The notes beneath the pieces are model-generated. The model did no database searches. It was given only the letters and a program-made list of their open reading frames with translations, and was not told the origin of the DNA. Below are positions 24,657 to 33,974 of a stretch of DNA of 64,000 bases, one piece after another. Every line of letters begins with the position of its first letter. The stretch's first letter is position 1. Origin of the DNA: Kutzneria buriramensis (GTDB lineage Bacteria > Actinomycetota > Actinomycetes > Mycobacteriales > Pseudonocardiaceae); assembly GCF_003387475.1 (NCBI RefSeq), contig NZ_QUNO01000015.1, positions 1-64,000 of the forward strand, written 5' to 3'. The position numbers and the translations under genes are program-made.

Positions 24657-27618
24657 ACAGCGTCACCGATTGGCTGGCGTCGTTGGCGGTGATCGTCAGC
24701 GTCGCCACGCCCGGTCCGCAGCGCTGGTAGGCGCCGCTCGTCGGATCGAACGCCACGATGTCACCGTTGCGGCACTGGGCATCGCCGACGCGAACGCCCG
24801 GGCTGCCGGTCCAGACGACGCTCATCGGGTAGCGCAGCGGCAGGCCGCCGGTGCTGGCCGCGGTGATCTTGTCCGTGCCGACGGTGATCGAGATCCCGTC
24901 CACGACCGGCCGGAACTGGGCCTTGCCGGCGACGGTCGCCCACCCCGTCGGCGTTGTCGGCACGTGGATCCACGGCACGCCGTCGTCGCGCTCCACCCCG
25001 GTCGGCGTGCCGGCGTCGATCAGCCGCGCGTCGTGCGGCAACCATTCATCCAGCGTTCGCCGCTCGTTCGGATCGGTGATCCCGGCGGTGATCACCACCA
25101 CCTTGCCGGTCAGTTCCCCTTGCAGCGACGCCAGTTGCGCGTAGTCGGACGTCCGCAGCGCACCGGTGGCGGAGTTCAGCAGCACATAGCGGACGCCGTC
25201 ACACACGAACGTCTGGTGATCCGGTCCGAACACGCTCGTCCAGTCGGGGCCGTTGTCCAGCTTGCCGGGGGAGTAGTAGACCGGGAACCGCCCGCCGACC
25301 GCGGCGTCGATCTTCGCCTTGGCCTGCTGGAGATCCGCCTTCGACGACGTCGTGGCCGCGTTCCCGTCGACCACCAGGAACTTGGGGTGCGAGGCGACCG
25401 CCTCGGCCAGCGCCTTGTCGGTCACGCCGGACAGAACCGCGACGCCACCGTCCGAAGTGGACTGCTCGCGGATGAGCGGATCATAGACAGGTGGGTCGGG
25501 CGGCACGGCCACCGGCGGGGAAACGCCGGCGGTCATGTCGTCGAAGTCCAGCTGACCGCTGTACTTCGTGCGGGTCGCCTCGATCGCGGTCACGCCGAGC
25601 ACCGCGATCGGGTACTTCACCGTCGCCGGCACGGGGAAACTTGTTCGCTGCCAACCGTTCCACGTCACGTGATCGCCGAAGACGGTGGTGGGCGTGCCGG
25701 TGCTGTCGACGACCAGCGCCGCCAGCCACTCGCCCTTGCCGTCGCCGTTCACGGACGCGTCGAGCTCACGGGCCGTGCCGGCGATCGGGATCGGCCTCGG
25801 CGCGAGCGCCGCGGCGGTCCGGATGTCGGTGGACTGCGTGAAGTCGAAGTTCAGCCGCAACGCGTTCGCGGTCTGGCCGGGCGCCGAGGAGATGGTCGCG
25901 GAACTGCGGGCGGTGTTGACCTTCCAGCCGGTCACGTCGTCGAAACCGGTCACCGGCTGGGACACCAGGCCGACCGCGACGCCGAACGCCGTGACGCGGC
26001 CGCCGACATGCACGGTGACGACGCCGGTGCCGGCAGCGGCCTTCGGCGTGATCTTCAGCGTGCCATCGGGATCGGGCGCGATGTCGAACAGCGAGTGGTC
26101 GTAGTCCAGCCGCGTGTCGACGGGATCGACGGACGCCGACTCGCCGATCGAGTCGTAGCCGGTCACCCGCACCAGGCCGGTCTGATCGGCCAGCAGCGAC
26201 ACCGTCTGCGGCGTGGCGGCGATCCGGCTCAGCGACGGCAGCACCTGGATCTTGCCGCGCGCCGACACGTCCTTCGACGCCACGCCGACATCCAGCGAGC
26301 CCGGCGCGCCGCCGGTGACCATGCCGGTCGCGTCGGCGCCGAACCAGTGCGGCGTGCCGAGGTCGGCCGGCCCGTACTCCTCGTCGAATCCGGTCGCCTT
26401 GAGCCGGCGGTGCAGGCCGGTGAACACCTTGTCGCCGGTCTCGAGGTCGATGCCGGTGAGGTGGCCGCTGCCTGGCGCGGCGAACAGCCCCAGGCCGTTG
26501 CCCACCTCGCGTTCCACACCGTCCGACGGCACATTGCGCTGCCACACGTCCGGCGTGCCGGCGTCCCGGCTGACCAGCGTGGACGAGCCGCCGCCGTCGA
26601 TGACCACGGCGTTGTAGGCGCCGCGCTGCTGCATGAGCACGGCCAGTTGCTGCTCGGTCACGCCCCGGCTCGCGGTGGACCGCCCGTCGATGACGACGAG
26701 CTGCATGTGCTTGCCGTCCTGGGAGAAGCCGATCGCCGTGTCGGGATTGGGCGTCGGGTCGGTGAGGGTCTGCACCTGGCCGTCGCGCACCAGCACGTCC
26801 CGCACGCCCAGCAGCGCCTGGAAGGTGTCGACCGGGTCGGTCTTCGGCGCGTAGGTCACGGCGATCGGGTCGCCGATGTTCAGCGCCGCCAGCACGTCCG
26901 CGTCGGATCCGGTGCCGGCGAGCACGAATCCGTTGTCCGGGATCGGTCCCGAGCCGGAATTCGTCGCGTGCCCGGTGACGACGCCGTTCACCACCGTGAC
27001 CTCGTGCACCTTGGTCACGTTGTAGAACGCGCGGGAGGCGGTGCCCCACGCGGGCGTGAACACCGCGAAACCGTTCGGCGGCGCCTGCTCCTGGTTCAGC
27101 CCGTCCAGCGGGAACTTGCCGTTCGGCAATGTCACCGTGCCGTCAAGATAGGCGTTGACGAGTCGACCGACCTTGTTCATGTCGACGCCGACGGATTGCC
27201 GCCACGGCGTCGGATCGGTCCACGGGCCCTTGAGCAGCTGCCCGTTCGTCACCTCGATGCCCCGAGGGGCGCCGGTGTTGTTGATGTCGAAGAAATCGCC
27301 GTTGACGCCGGCGAAGGCCTGCTGCCGGGTGGCCATCCGGGTCACGGTCTGGACCTCGCCGACGTGCGGCGGGGTCAGCAGGCCGACGGTCAGGCGCGGA
27401 TCGCTCAGGTCCGCGGTGAGCACGTTGCCGCGCATCCAGCCGGTGGGATCGACGCGGGTGAAGCTGGATAAGCTGGTGCCGGGACCGACCGGCTTCGACG
27501 GGCCGTCGACCTGGACGGGGGCGTCGGGGGTTGGTGGGTCCGCTGTCGCGGAAACGGGAGTTGTCAGAGAGACGACGACGAGTAGCGCGGTGACCGCGGA
27601 GAGCGGGGTCAGCCTCAT
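24655..27618 (-). CDS. Secreted phosphodiester glycosidase (NAGPA-like) with degenerate phosphoesterase-like C-domain
   Basis: A 987-aa exported protein with a Sec signal (cleavage near VSATA, about 22-26). Residues about 60-390 match the NAGPA phosphodiester glycosidase fold: FAGVNGDFFD, PDTAIGF, LVVIDGR and AVVIDGGGSSTLV. A beta-rich middle region follows. Residues about 700-900 resemble a calcineurin-like phosphoesterase (VFGPDHQTFVCDGVRYVLLN, ALRTSDYAQL), but the GNHD metal motif reads GKLD, so that domain is probably inactive. Family members act on sugar-phosphodiester or exopolysaccharide substrates. The true substrate is unknown. Confidence 0.82.
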   Translation of the reverse strand: MRLTPLSAVTALLVVVSLTTPVSATADPPTPDAPVQVDGPSKPVGPGTSLSSFTRVDPTGWMRGNVLTADLSDPRLTVGLLTPPHVGEVQTVTRMATRQQAFAGVNGDFFDINNTGAPRGIEVTNGQLLKGPWTDPTPWRQSVGVDMNKVGRLVNAYLDGTVTLPNGKFPLDGLNQEQAPPNGFAVFTPAWGTASRAFYNVTKVHEVTVVNGVVTGHATNSGSGPIPDNGFVLAGTGSDADVLAALNIGDPIAVTYAPKTDPVDTFQALLGVRDVLVRDGQVQTLTDPTPNPDTAIGFSQDGKHMQLVVIDGRSTASRGVTEQQLAVLMQQRGAYNAVVIDGGGSSTLVSRDAGTPDVWQRNVPSDGVEREVGNGLGLFAAPGSGHLTGIDLETGDKVFTGLHRRLKATGFDEEYGPADLGTPHWFGADATGMVTGGAPGSLDVGVASKDVSARGKIQVLPSLSRIAATPQTVSLLADQTGLVRVTGYDSIGESASVDPVDTRLDYDHSLFDIAPDPDGTLKITPKAAAGTGVVTVHVGGRVTAFGVAVGLVSQPVTGFDDVTGWKVNTARSSATISSAPGQTANALRLNFDFTQSTDIRTAAALAPRPIPIAGTARELDASVNGDGKGEWLAALVVDSTGTPTTVFGDHVTWNGWQRTSFPVPATVKYPIAVLGVTAIEATRTKYSGQLDFDDMTAGVSPPVAVPPDPPVYDPLIREQSTSDGGVAVLSGVTDKALAEAVASHPKFLVVDGNAATTSSKADLQQAKAKIDAAVGGRFPVYYSPGKLDNGPDWTSVFGPDHQTFVCDGVRYVLLNSATGALRTSDYAQLASLQGELTGKVVVITAGITDPNERRTLDEWLPHDARLIDAGTPTGVERDDGVPWIHVPTTPTGWATVAGKAQFRPVVDGISITVGTDKITAASTGGLPLRYPMSVVWTGSPGVRVGDAQCRNGDIVAFDPTSGAYQRCGPGVATLTITANDASQSVTL

Positions 27619-27785
27619 GAGGTCGATAATTTGCCTACAAGGTAGACTTCATGCAAGTTGTTTGCCGATTCCGGCTGGCGTGGCGTCACGCTCCGCGAAC
27701 GGCGGCTAGAATCGCGGCAGGGCCGGGCGGCGCCATTTGTCCAGCCCGGACAGGTTTTCACGAGCGTTGTAAGGATGGCTGTCGT

Positions 27786-28352
27786 ATGCCCCCGACTCCC
27801 GCCTCCGTTGTCGAGCAGTGGCACAACCTGCCGAGGACGGTGTTGCAGGACAAGGTCCGCCAGGTGGTCAAGCGCCGGGACGCCGATGCCAAGCAGATCT
27901 GGGCGCACGTGCGGGCCAACTCGGTGCTCGCGGCCCAGGTCCGGGGGGCGTTGTCCGCGCTGCGCGCCGAGGTCAAGGGCACCCGCGACGAGGTCATGTG
28001 GACGATGTGGATCGACCAGGCCCGGGCCATCCTGGACGCCTCGCCGGACAAGGCGGCGGAGAAGCCCGCCGTGGAGGCGAAGCTCGTCGAGAAGGTGGCC
28101 GCGGAGCCGACGGTCGAGAAGTCCGCGGAAAAGGTGGCGGCTGAAAAGCCGGTGGAGCAGGTGGCGGCCGAGGCGAAGCCTGTGCAGAAGCCGGCCGCCG
28201 AGGTGAAGCCGGCCGCTGTCGCCAAGCCCGCTTCCTCGCCCTTCGCGGACGCCGAGCCGCAGCCCGAGCCTCAGGTGGCGTACGCACCGACGGCCGACAA
28301 GCCCCGCACCGCCCCCGTCCCGCCGGTCCTCTTCCAGGCCCCCGGCACCTGA
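27786..28352 (+). CDS. Hypothetical protein with Lys/Ala/Glu/Pro-rich tail
   Basis: 188 aa, not recognised. Residues 1-90 look folded and helical (WHNLPRTVLQDKVRQVV, IWAHVRANSVLAAQVRGAL). Residues about 90-150 are imperfect repeats of the type EK-VA-E, followed by a Pro-rich end, so the tail is likely disordered. The ATG at 27786 gives MPPTPASVVEQW. A TAGAAT box at 27707-27712 could be its -10. It is divergent from the secreted glycosidase and followed by REP-like copy 2. Confidence 0.7.
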   Translation: MPPTPASVVEQWHNLPRTVLQDKVRQVVKRRDADAKQIWAHVRANSVLAAQVRGALSALRAEVKGTRDEVMWTMWIDQARAILDASPDKAAEKPAVEAKLVEKVAAEPTVEKSAEKVAAEKPVEQVAAEAKPVQKPAAEVKPAAVAKPASSPFADAEPQPEPQVAYAPTADKPRTAPVPPVLFQAPGT

Positions 28353-28361
28353 CCCCGTGGT

Positions 28362-28414
28362 GCGGGGAAGGGGGCTTTCCCCGCGTTGAATGCGGGGAAA
28401 GCCAGCTTCCCTGC
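28362..28414. repeat. REP-like palindrome, copy 2 (GCGTTGAA loop)
   Basis: Arms 28362-28384 and 28392-28414 pair at about 20 of 23 positions around a loop with the same GCGTTGAA sequence as copy 1 at 22960-23012. It lies 9 bp after the stop of the Lys/Ala-rich protein and is followed by AAAAGG. A terminator role is likely. Confidence 0.85.
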
Positions 28415-28478
28415 AAAAGGGGGCGATTACTCGGGGGCGGGTCGCTAGTCGGCCGGGTGGCCGACTAGCCTCCTCCGA

Positions 28479-29642
28479 ATGGCTCATCGGTGGCAGCTGG
28501 GGCTGGTGGCGCTGGTCCAGGTTCTGGTGCTGGCGCTGTGGTTCTCGGCGTCCGCGGTGGCGCCCGCGCTCCGTGCCGACTTCGCGCTCACCGGCACGCA
28601 GGCGGTGTGGCTCACCGCCACCGTGCAGGTCGGCTTCGCCGTCGGGGCGGTCGTCTCGGCCCTGGCCAACCTCGCCGACCGCATCCCGCCGAACGTCCTG
28701 ATCACGCTCAGCGCCCTGCTCGGCGCGGCCGCGACGGCGACGCTGGCGCTGGCCCACGCCGCCTCGGCGGTGCTGGCGCTGCGGCTGCTCACCGGCATCA
28801 GCCTGGCCGGCGTCTACCCGCCCGGCATGAAGATCGTCGTGTCCTGGTTCCCGAACGCCCGTGGCGTCGCGCTGGGCCTGCTGGTCGGCGCGCTCTCCGT
28901 CGGCTCGGCCGCGCCGCAGCTGATCAACGGCCTGACCACGCTGCCGTGGCGCGGCGTGCTGCTGGCCGCCGCCCTGCTCGCGGTGGTCGGCGCGGCGATC
29001 TCCCTGCTGCTGGTCCGATCGGGCCCCGCGATGAAACCCGCCAGGGTGCCCGATCCCCGTTACGTGGTGCGGATGTTCCACGACCGCCGGCAGCGCCTGG
29101 TCAATCTCGGCTACTTCGGCCACATGTGGGAGCTGTACGCCCTCTGGTCGTGGCTGCCGACCTACCTCGTGGCGAGCCACGCCGTGCAGGGCCGGCTCGG
29201 GGTCGGCGTCGCCGCGTTCCTCGTCGCTGGAGTGTGCGGGCTCGTCGGCTGCCTCGCCGGCGGCTACTGGGCGGACCGCCACGGCCGCGCGTACGTGGCG
29301 ATGCTCGCCATGCTGCTCAGCGCCGCCAGCGGCCTGCTGTCCACGCTGGTCTTCGACGTGCCGGTGCTGTTCCTGATCGTGCTCGCGGTCTGGGGCGCGA
29401 CGGTCATCGCCGACTCCGCGCAGTTCTCCGCCGCGCTGACCGAGGTCGCCGATCAGGAGTACGTCGGCACCGCGCTGACCGCCCAGACCGCCATCGGCTT
29501 CCTGGTCAGCGTGCTGACGATCCAGGCGCTGCCGGTGCTCGCCGACCAGGTCGGCTGGCGGCTGGCCGTGCCGCTGCTGGCCATCGGCCCGCTGTTCGGG
29601 GCGGCCGCGATGGCGCGCCTGCGTTCGCTCGTCAGGGCGTAG
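28479..29642 (+). CDS. MFS transporter, CynX/NimT-like
   Basis: A 387-aa, 12-helix major facilitator. The first helix has LALWFSASAVAPAL, and LLTGISLAGVYPPGMKIVVS and GYWADRHGRAYVA are the MFS loop signatures. It resembles the cyanate/nitroimidazole (NimT/CynX) and hexuronate-like branch. Substrate is unknown. Its 3' end overlaps the convergent isopentenyl-diphosphate isomerase gene by 11 bp. Confidence 0.86.
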   Translation: MAHRWQLGLVALVQVLVLALWFSASAVAPALRADFALTGTQAVWLTATVQVGFAVGAVVSALANLADRIPPNVLITLSALLGAAATATLALAHAASAVLALRLLTGISLAGVYPPGMKIVVSWFPNARGVALGLLVGALSVGSAAPQLINGLTTLPWRGVLLAAALLAVVGAAISLLLVRSGPAMKPARVPDPRYVVRMFHDRRQRLVNLGYFGHMWELYALWSWLPTYLVASHAVQGRLGVGVAAFLVAGVCGLVGCLAGGYWADRHGRAYVAMLAMLLSAASGLLSTLVFDVPVLFLIVLAVWGATVIADSAQFSAALTEVADQEYVGTALTAQTAIGFLVSVLTIQALPVLADQVGWRLAVPLLAIGPLFGAAAMARLRSLVRA

Positions 29643-30204
29643 CGGCCGCCGGCAGCTGCACCGGGTCGCCGACCGGCCAGTCGTCCGGGTGTTCGCCCAG
29701 CTCACGCAGCTGTTCCAGCTGAAGCCGGCACCACGTGGACAGCCGCGGGTCGTCGATCATGCCGAGCAGCTCCGACCAGTCCACCCAGCGGGCCGCCTCG
29801 ACCTCGCTCGGGTCGGCCGCGACCTCGCCGTACGCGCGCGCCCGGAACACCGGGCACAGCTCGTTCTCGACGATGCCGTCCTGCTCGGCGACGTACCGGA
29901 ATCTCGGCAGGATCAGCTCCACCTGGCCCACGTCCAGGCCCAGCTCGTCCTTGACGCGCCGGCGCACCGCGTCGGCCATGGACTCGCCGTCGGCCGGATG
30001 GCCGCAGCAGCTGTTGGTCCAGACGCCGGGGAAGGTCTTCTTGCCCAGCGCCCGCTGGGTGAGCAGGACCTGGCCCGCGTCGTTGACCAGATACGAGGAG
30101 AACGCCAGGTGCAGCGGCGTCTCGCCGTGGTGGACCGTCGCCTTCGGCGTGGTGCCGATGTTGTTGCCGTCCTCGTCCAGGAGGACCACATGCTCCTGTG
30201 CCAC
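29632..30204 (-). CDS. idi: Isopentenyl-diphosphate delta-isomerase, type I
   Basis: A 190-aa Nudix-fold enzyme converting isopentenyl to dimethylallyl diphosphate for terpenoid and quinone synthesis. The catalytic Cys is in TNSCCGHP (Cys67 by alignment with the family), the metal/catalytic Glu in ENEL (Glu115), and RRRVKDELGL is the Nudix-like helix. Length and motifs are full. It stands alone, divergent from the S4 gene. A terpene synthase and carotenoid-oxygenase-like gene lie 2-21 kb away and could use its product pool. Confidence 0.95.
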   Translation of the reverse strand: MAQEHVVLLDEDGNNIGTTPKATVHHGETPLHLAFSSYLVNDAGQVLLTQRALGKKTFPGVWTNSCCGHPADGESMADAVRRRVKDELGLDVGQVELILPRFRYVAEQDGIVENELCPVFRARAYGEVAADPSEVEAARWVDWSELLGMIDDPRLSTWCRLQLEQLRELGEHPDDWPVGDPVQLPAAATP

Positions 30205-30247
30205 ATGCCGAGCCTAGTCCCGGACGCGGGTGCGCGATCATGTCGGA

Positions 30248-30478
30248 ATGCCCACGTCACCCATCCGGACCGTCGAGATCACCGACCAGACCATTCGGCT
30301 CGGCCAGTTCCTCAAACTCGCCGATCTCGCCGAGGACGGCACGCACGCGCGGGAGCTGCTCGAGGACGGGGCGGTGACGGTGAACGGCCGCGCCGAGTCC
30401 CGGCGCGGCCGTCAATTGGTCGACGGCGACGTGGTCGCCGTGGACGGGCAGCGAGCCAGGCTCGCCGCCCACGGTTGA
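30248..30478 (+). CDS. S4-domain RNA-binding protein
   Basis: A 76-aa protein that is almost entirely an S4 domain: IRLGQFLKLADL, then LLEDGAVTVNGRAESRRGRQL and DGDVVAVDG. Members of this small YbcJ-like family bind structured RNA, often ribosomal. The ATG at 30248 gives MPTSPIRTVEI. It is divergent from idi, 43 bp apart. Confidence 0.88.
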   Translation: MPTSPIRTVEITDQTIRLGQFLKLADLAEDGTHARELLEDGAVTVNGRAESRRGRQLVDGDVVAVDGQRARLAAHG

Positions 30479-30599
30479 CCGGTCCAGGCCGCTGAGCAGC
30501 GGGTTCGCCCCGCCGTCGCCGTGCTGGCCGGTCGCCTGCCGTCCAGGCGGTGGGCGGCGGGTCTTGCCGCCGCCACCCTCCTGACCGGCCTCGGTCGGC

Positions 30600-30752
30600 C
30601 TAGTCGTCCTCCTCGCCCGGGCGGGCGTGGTCGGCCTTGCCGGGCGTGGGGTCCCGGTCCATGTCGATCAGCGGATGCCGCTCGGCCCCCTCGGCCGCGG
30701 CATGCCGCCCACTCTGCTGACCCTGCTGCGGGTCCTCCCCAATCGATGTCAC
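30600..30752 (-). CDS. Small acidic hypothetical protein (50 aa)
   Basis: A short GTG-initiated frame encodes a hydrophilic 50-aa protein starting MTSIGEDPQQGQQSG, with HPLIDMDRDPTPGKADHA in the middle and an acidic PGEEDD end. Its composition is protein-like, unlike the surrounding non-coding DNA. There is no clear ribosome site. Without comparison to other genomes it remains a candidate. The rest of 30479-30873 shows no other gene. Confidence 0.45.
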   Translation of the reverse strand: MTSIGEDPQQGQQSGRHAAAEGAERHPLIDMDRDPTPGKADHARPGEEDD

Positions 30753-30873
30753 CCGGACAGCCTACAAATAGTCCGTTCGGCTGTGTCAGGAACCCGTCAA
30801 AGCCCTGGTCGAAGGTGTATCGACCGCGTCAAGGGCGGGGTCGTCGCGGGGCTTGCGGGGCTGCACTGGAGCC

Positions 30874-31233
30874 ATGTCGGACAAGCACCTGCTGGCCGGC
30901 GGGTTCGGCTTCCCGCTCGGCATCGTCGCCGCGACCGTGGTCGTGCTGGCCTGCGCCGCGGCCGCCAACCCCCTGGTGGCGCTGGTCGCCCTGGCCTGCG
31001 TCACCGCCGCCGTCGCGGCCATCACCACGCTGCCCGCCGCACTCGGCACGGCAATGGTCAGCTGGGGCCTGTACGCCGGCTTCGTGACCGGCCACCTCGG
31101 CCAGCTCCAGCTCACCGGCCGCACCGCGCTGGCCGCCGGAGTGCTGCTGCTGGCCGCGCTGGCCGCCTTCGGCGCGGTGGCGGCGCGGCACCACTTCGAC
31201 CCGCCGCGGACGGCGCCACCGGTTCGGAGGTAA
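30874..31233 (+). CDS. Small integral membrane protein
   Basis: 119 aa with three or four hydrophobic segments (about 10-30, 36-56, 60-80 and 85-107) and a short basic C-terminus after HHFDPPR. I do not recognise a named family. The ATG at 30874 gives MSDKHLLAGGF. It is 34 bp upstream of the thiolase gene, so it could be co-transcribed with that operon. Confidence 0.65.
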   Translation: MSDKHLLAGGFGFPLGIVAATVVVLACAAAANPLVALVALACVTAAVAAITTLPAALGTAMVSWGLYAGFVTGHLGQLQLTGRTALAAGVLLLAALAAFGAVAARHHFDPPRTAPPVRR

Positions 31234-31267
31234 CCCGGGTCACTCTGTTAGTTGTAGCATCGCCGGC

Positions 31268-32482
31268 ATGGTGTGGGTGCTCGGCGGCTACCAGACGGAC
31301 TTCGCCCGCAACTGGCCACGGGCCGGGTTGGAGGTCTCCGACCTGGTCGGCGAGGTGGTGCGGGAGACCCTCGACGACGCCCGGGTGGACGCCGCCGACG
31401 TCGGCGTGATCCACGTCGGCAACGCGTTCGGGCAGCTGTTCACCGGGCAGGGCCAGCTCGGCGGCATGCCGGCGACCGTCGACGACCGGCTGTGGGGCGT
31501 GCCCGCCACCCGACACGAGGCCGCCTGCGCGTCCGGCGGCGTGGCCATCCTGTCCGCCATGGCCGACCTCGAGGCCGGTCGCTACGACTGCGCGCTCGTG
31601 CTGGGCGTGGAGTTGGAGAAGACCGTTCCCGGCGATCAGAGCGCCCAGTACCTCGGCGCCGCGGCGTGGGTGGGGCACGAGGGGCAGCAGGCCAAGTTCA
31701 TGTGGCCGCACATGTTCTCCCTGCTCACCGACGAGTACGACCGCCGCTACGGCATCGACGACCAGCATCTGAACGCCATCGCCGAGCTCAATTTCCGCAA
31801 CGCCCGGTCCAATCCCCGCGCCCAGACCCGCGCGTGGGAGTTCGAGCCGGCCAGCTTCACCTCCGACGACGCCGCCAATCCGTGCGTCGAAGGCCGCGTT
31901 CGCCGCCAGCAATGCAGCCAGGTCACCGATGGTGGCGCCGGCGTAGTGCTGGTCTCCGACCGGCACGCCCGGGCCGGCTCGGCCGGCGCCGCGCGGATCG
32001 ACGGCTGGGGCCACCGCACCGTCGGCCTCGCCCTGCAACCCAAGTTCGATCGCAGCCGGGACTCGCGGTACGTGCTGCCCCACGTGCGGCAGGCCGTTCT
32101 CGACGCATTCGGGCGGGCCGGCGTCGAATCCGTCGACGGAATCGAGACGCACGATTGCTTCGCGGTGTCCGAGTACATGGCCATCGACCATTTCGGCATC
32201 ACCGAGCCGGGGGAGAGCTGGAAGGCGATCGAGAACGGCGAGCTGGAGCGCGGCGGCCGGATCCCGGTCAACGCGAGCGGCGGCCTGATCGGCGGCGGGC
32301 ACCCGGTCGGCGCGACCGGCGTGCGCATGCTGCTGGACGCCAGCCGGCAGGTGACCGGGCGGGCCGGCGAGTGCCAGATCGAGGGCGCGCGGCGGATCGG
32401 AACCCTGAACATCGGCGGCAGCACGACGACAACCGTGACTTTTGTGGTGGCCCAAATGGGGGTTGATACCGATGGACGTTGA
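31268..32482 (+). CDS. Thiolase-fold acyltransferase (SCP2-type acetyl-CoA acetyltransferase)
   Basis: A 404-aa thiolase superfamily protein. The acyl-accepting Cys is Cys87 (HEAACASGG). The family's C-terminal His motif is GGGHPVGATG, and a HDCF segment carries the other conserved His/Cys, as in SCP2/lipid-transfer-type thiolases. It would make or cleave beta-ketoacyl-CoA chains. It overlaps the carotenoid-oxygenase-like gene by 11 bp, so the two proteins are probably made together. Confidence 0.9.
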   Translation: MVWVLGGYQTDFARNWPRAGLEVSDLVGEVVRETLDDARVDAADVGVIHVGNAFGQLFTGQGQLGGMPATVDDRLWGVPATRHEAACASGGVAILSAMADLEAGRYDCALVLGVELEKTVPGDQSAQYLGAAAWVGHEGQQAKFMWPHMFSLLTDEYDRRYGIDDQHLNAIAELNFRNARSNPRAQTRAWEFEPASFTSDDAANPCVEGRVRRQQCSQVTDGGAGVVLVSDRHARAGSAGAARIDGWGHRTVGLALQPKFDRSRDSRYVLPHVRQAVLDAFGRAGVESVDGIETHDCFAVSEYMAIDHFGITEPGESWKAIENGELERGGRIPVNASGGLIGGGHPVGATGVRMLLDASRQVTGRAGECQIEGARRIGTLNIGGSTTTTVTFVVAQMGVDTDGR

Positions 32483-33974
32483 GATCGTCGGCCGGATGCT
32501 GTCGACGCTGCCCGCGGACGACGACCACCCGTACCGGACGGGGCCGTGGCGGCCGCAGCACACCGAGTGGCGGGCCGACGACCTGGAGGTGATCGGCGAG
32601 CTGCCGGCCGACCTCGACGGCGTGTACCTGCGCAACACCGAGAACCCGGTGCACCCGGCGATCGAGCGGTACCACCCGTTCGACGGCGACGCCATGATCC
32701 ACATGGTCGGCTTCCGGGACGGGAAGGCCTTCTACCGCAACCGGTTCGTGCGCACCGACGGGTTGCTGGCCGAGAACGAGGCCGGCGGCCCGCTGTGGGC
32801 CGGCATCGCCGAGCGCGCCGGTCAGTCCACACGGGACGGCTGGGGCGCGCGGGGCCGGATGAAGGACTCGTCCAGCACGGACATCGTCGTGCACAACGGC
32901 ATCGCGCTGAGCAGCTTCTACCAATGTGGAGATCTGTACCGGCTCGACCCGTTGACGCTGGAGACCCTGGGCAAGTCGCCGTGGACCCCCAGTTGTGGCG
33001 TCTCCGCGCACACCAAGGTCGACGAGCACACCGGCGAGCTGCTGTTCTTCAACTACTCCACCGAGGCCCCGTATCTGCACTACGGCGTCGTGGACGCCGC
33101 CGACTCGCTGGTGCACTACGTCGACGTGCCGCTGCCCGGGCCGCGCCTGCCGCACGACATGGCATACACCGAGAACTACGCGATCCTCAACGACTGCCCC
33201 ATGTTCTGGGACGCCGACCTGATGGCCAAGGGCGTGCACGTGCCGCGGTTCCACCGGGACCTGCCGCTGCGGCTCGGCGTCATTCCGCGCCGCGGCGGCT
33301 CCGACGATGTGCTGTGGTTCGAGGCCGAGCCGACGTACGTGCTGCACTGGGTCAACGCGTACGAGGAGGGCGACGAGATCGTGCTGGACGGCTTCTTCCA
33401 GCACGACCCCATGCCCGCCGACAACGGGCAGCCCGGCTCCGTGCTGGATCAACGCTCGACCCTGCAAGCAGGTCTTCGGGGAATCTTCCGCTTCCTCGCC
33501 CTGGACCGGCTCCAGACGCGGCTGCACCGCTGGCGGCTCAACCTCGCCACCGGGCAGTGCAAGGAGGAGCAGCTCACCGAGTCCATCACCGAGTTCGGCA
33601 TGATCAACCCCGGCGCCGGCGGGCGGCCGTACCGCTACACCTACGCCGCCACCGGCAAACCCGGCTGGTTCCTGTTCGACGGCCTCGTCAAGCACGATCT
33701 GGTTTCCGGCACCGAGGAACGGATCTCCTTCGGAGAAGGCGTCTACGGCAGCGAGACCGCCGTCGCGCCCCGCGTCGGCTCCACGTCCGAGGACGACGGC
33801 TACCTGGTCACCCTGACCACCGACATGGTCAACGACCGCTCCGAGTGCCTCGTGTTCGCCGCCCAGCGCCTTTCCGACGGTCCCATCGCTCGAATCCGGC
33901 TGCCCGAACGTGTTTCCAGCGGCACCCACTCCACGTGGGCGCCCGGATCCTCGCTGCCGGGTTGGCGTGCTTGA
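32472..33974 (+). CDS. Carotenoid cleavage oxygenase family protein (apocarotenoid/stilbene-type)
   Basis: A 500-aa seven-bladed propeller non-haem iron dioxygenase family member. The four iron His ligands appear to be kept: His180 (VSAHTKVDEHTG), His228 (LPHDMAYTENY), His292 (YVLHWVNAYEEG) and the C-terminal GTHSTWAP near 488. It would cleave a conjugated C=C bond in a carotenoid, apocarotenoid or phenylpropene. The ATG at 32472 starts inside the thiolase end. The thiolase partner hints at side-chain or stilbene-like substrates more than plain carotenoids, but no carotenoid genes are nearby. Confidence 0.88.
   Translation: MDVEIVGRMLSTLPADDDHPYRTGPWRPQHTEWRADDLEVIGELPADLDGVYLRNTENPVHPAIERYHPFDGDAMIHMVGFRDGKAFYRNRFVRTDGLLAENEAGGPLWAGIAERAGQSTRDGWGARGRMKDSSSTDIVVHNGIALSSFYQCGDLYRLDPLTLETLGKSPWTPSCGVSAHTKVDEHTGELLFFNYSTEAPYLHYGVVDAADSLVHYVDVPLPGPRLPHDMAYTENYAILNDCPMFWDADLMAKGVHVPRFHRDLPLRLGVIPRRGGSDDVLWFEAEPTYVLHWVNAYEEGDEIVLDGFFQHDPMPADNGQPGSVLDQRSTLQAGLRGIFRFLALDRLQTRLHRWRLNLATGQCKEEQLTESITEFGMINPGAGGRPYRYTYAATGKPGWFLFDGLVKHDLVSGTEERISFGEGVYGSETAVAPRVGSTSEDDGYLVTLTTDMVNDRSECLVFAAQRLSDGPIARIRLPERVSSGTHSTWAPGSSLPGWRA

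Noticed and set aside
24670-27471. A 933-codon plus-strand frame opposite the phosphodiester glycosidase gene
   Set aside because: Antisense of a protein with signal peptide and NAGPA motifs; composition is Arg/Gly/Val/His-biased.
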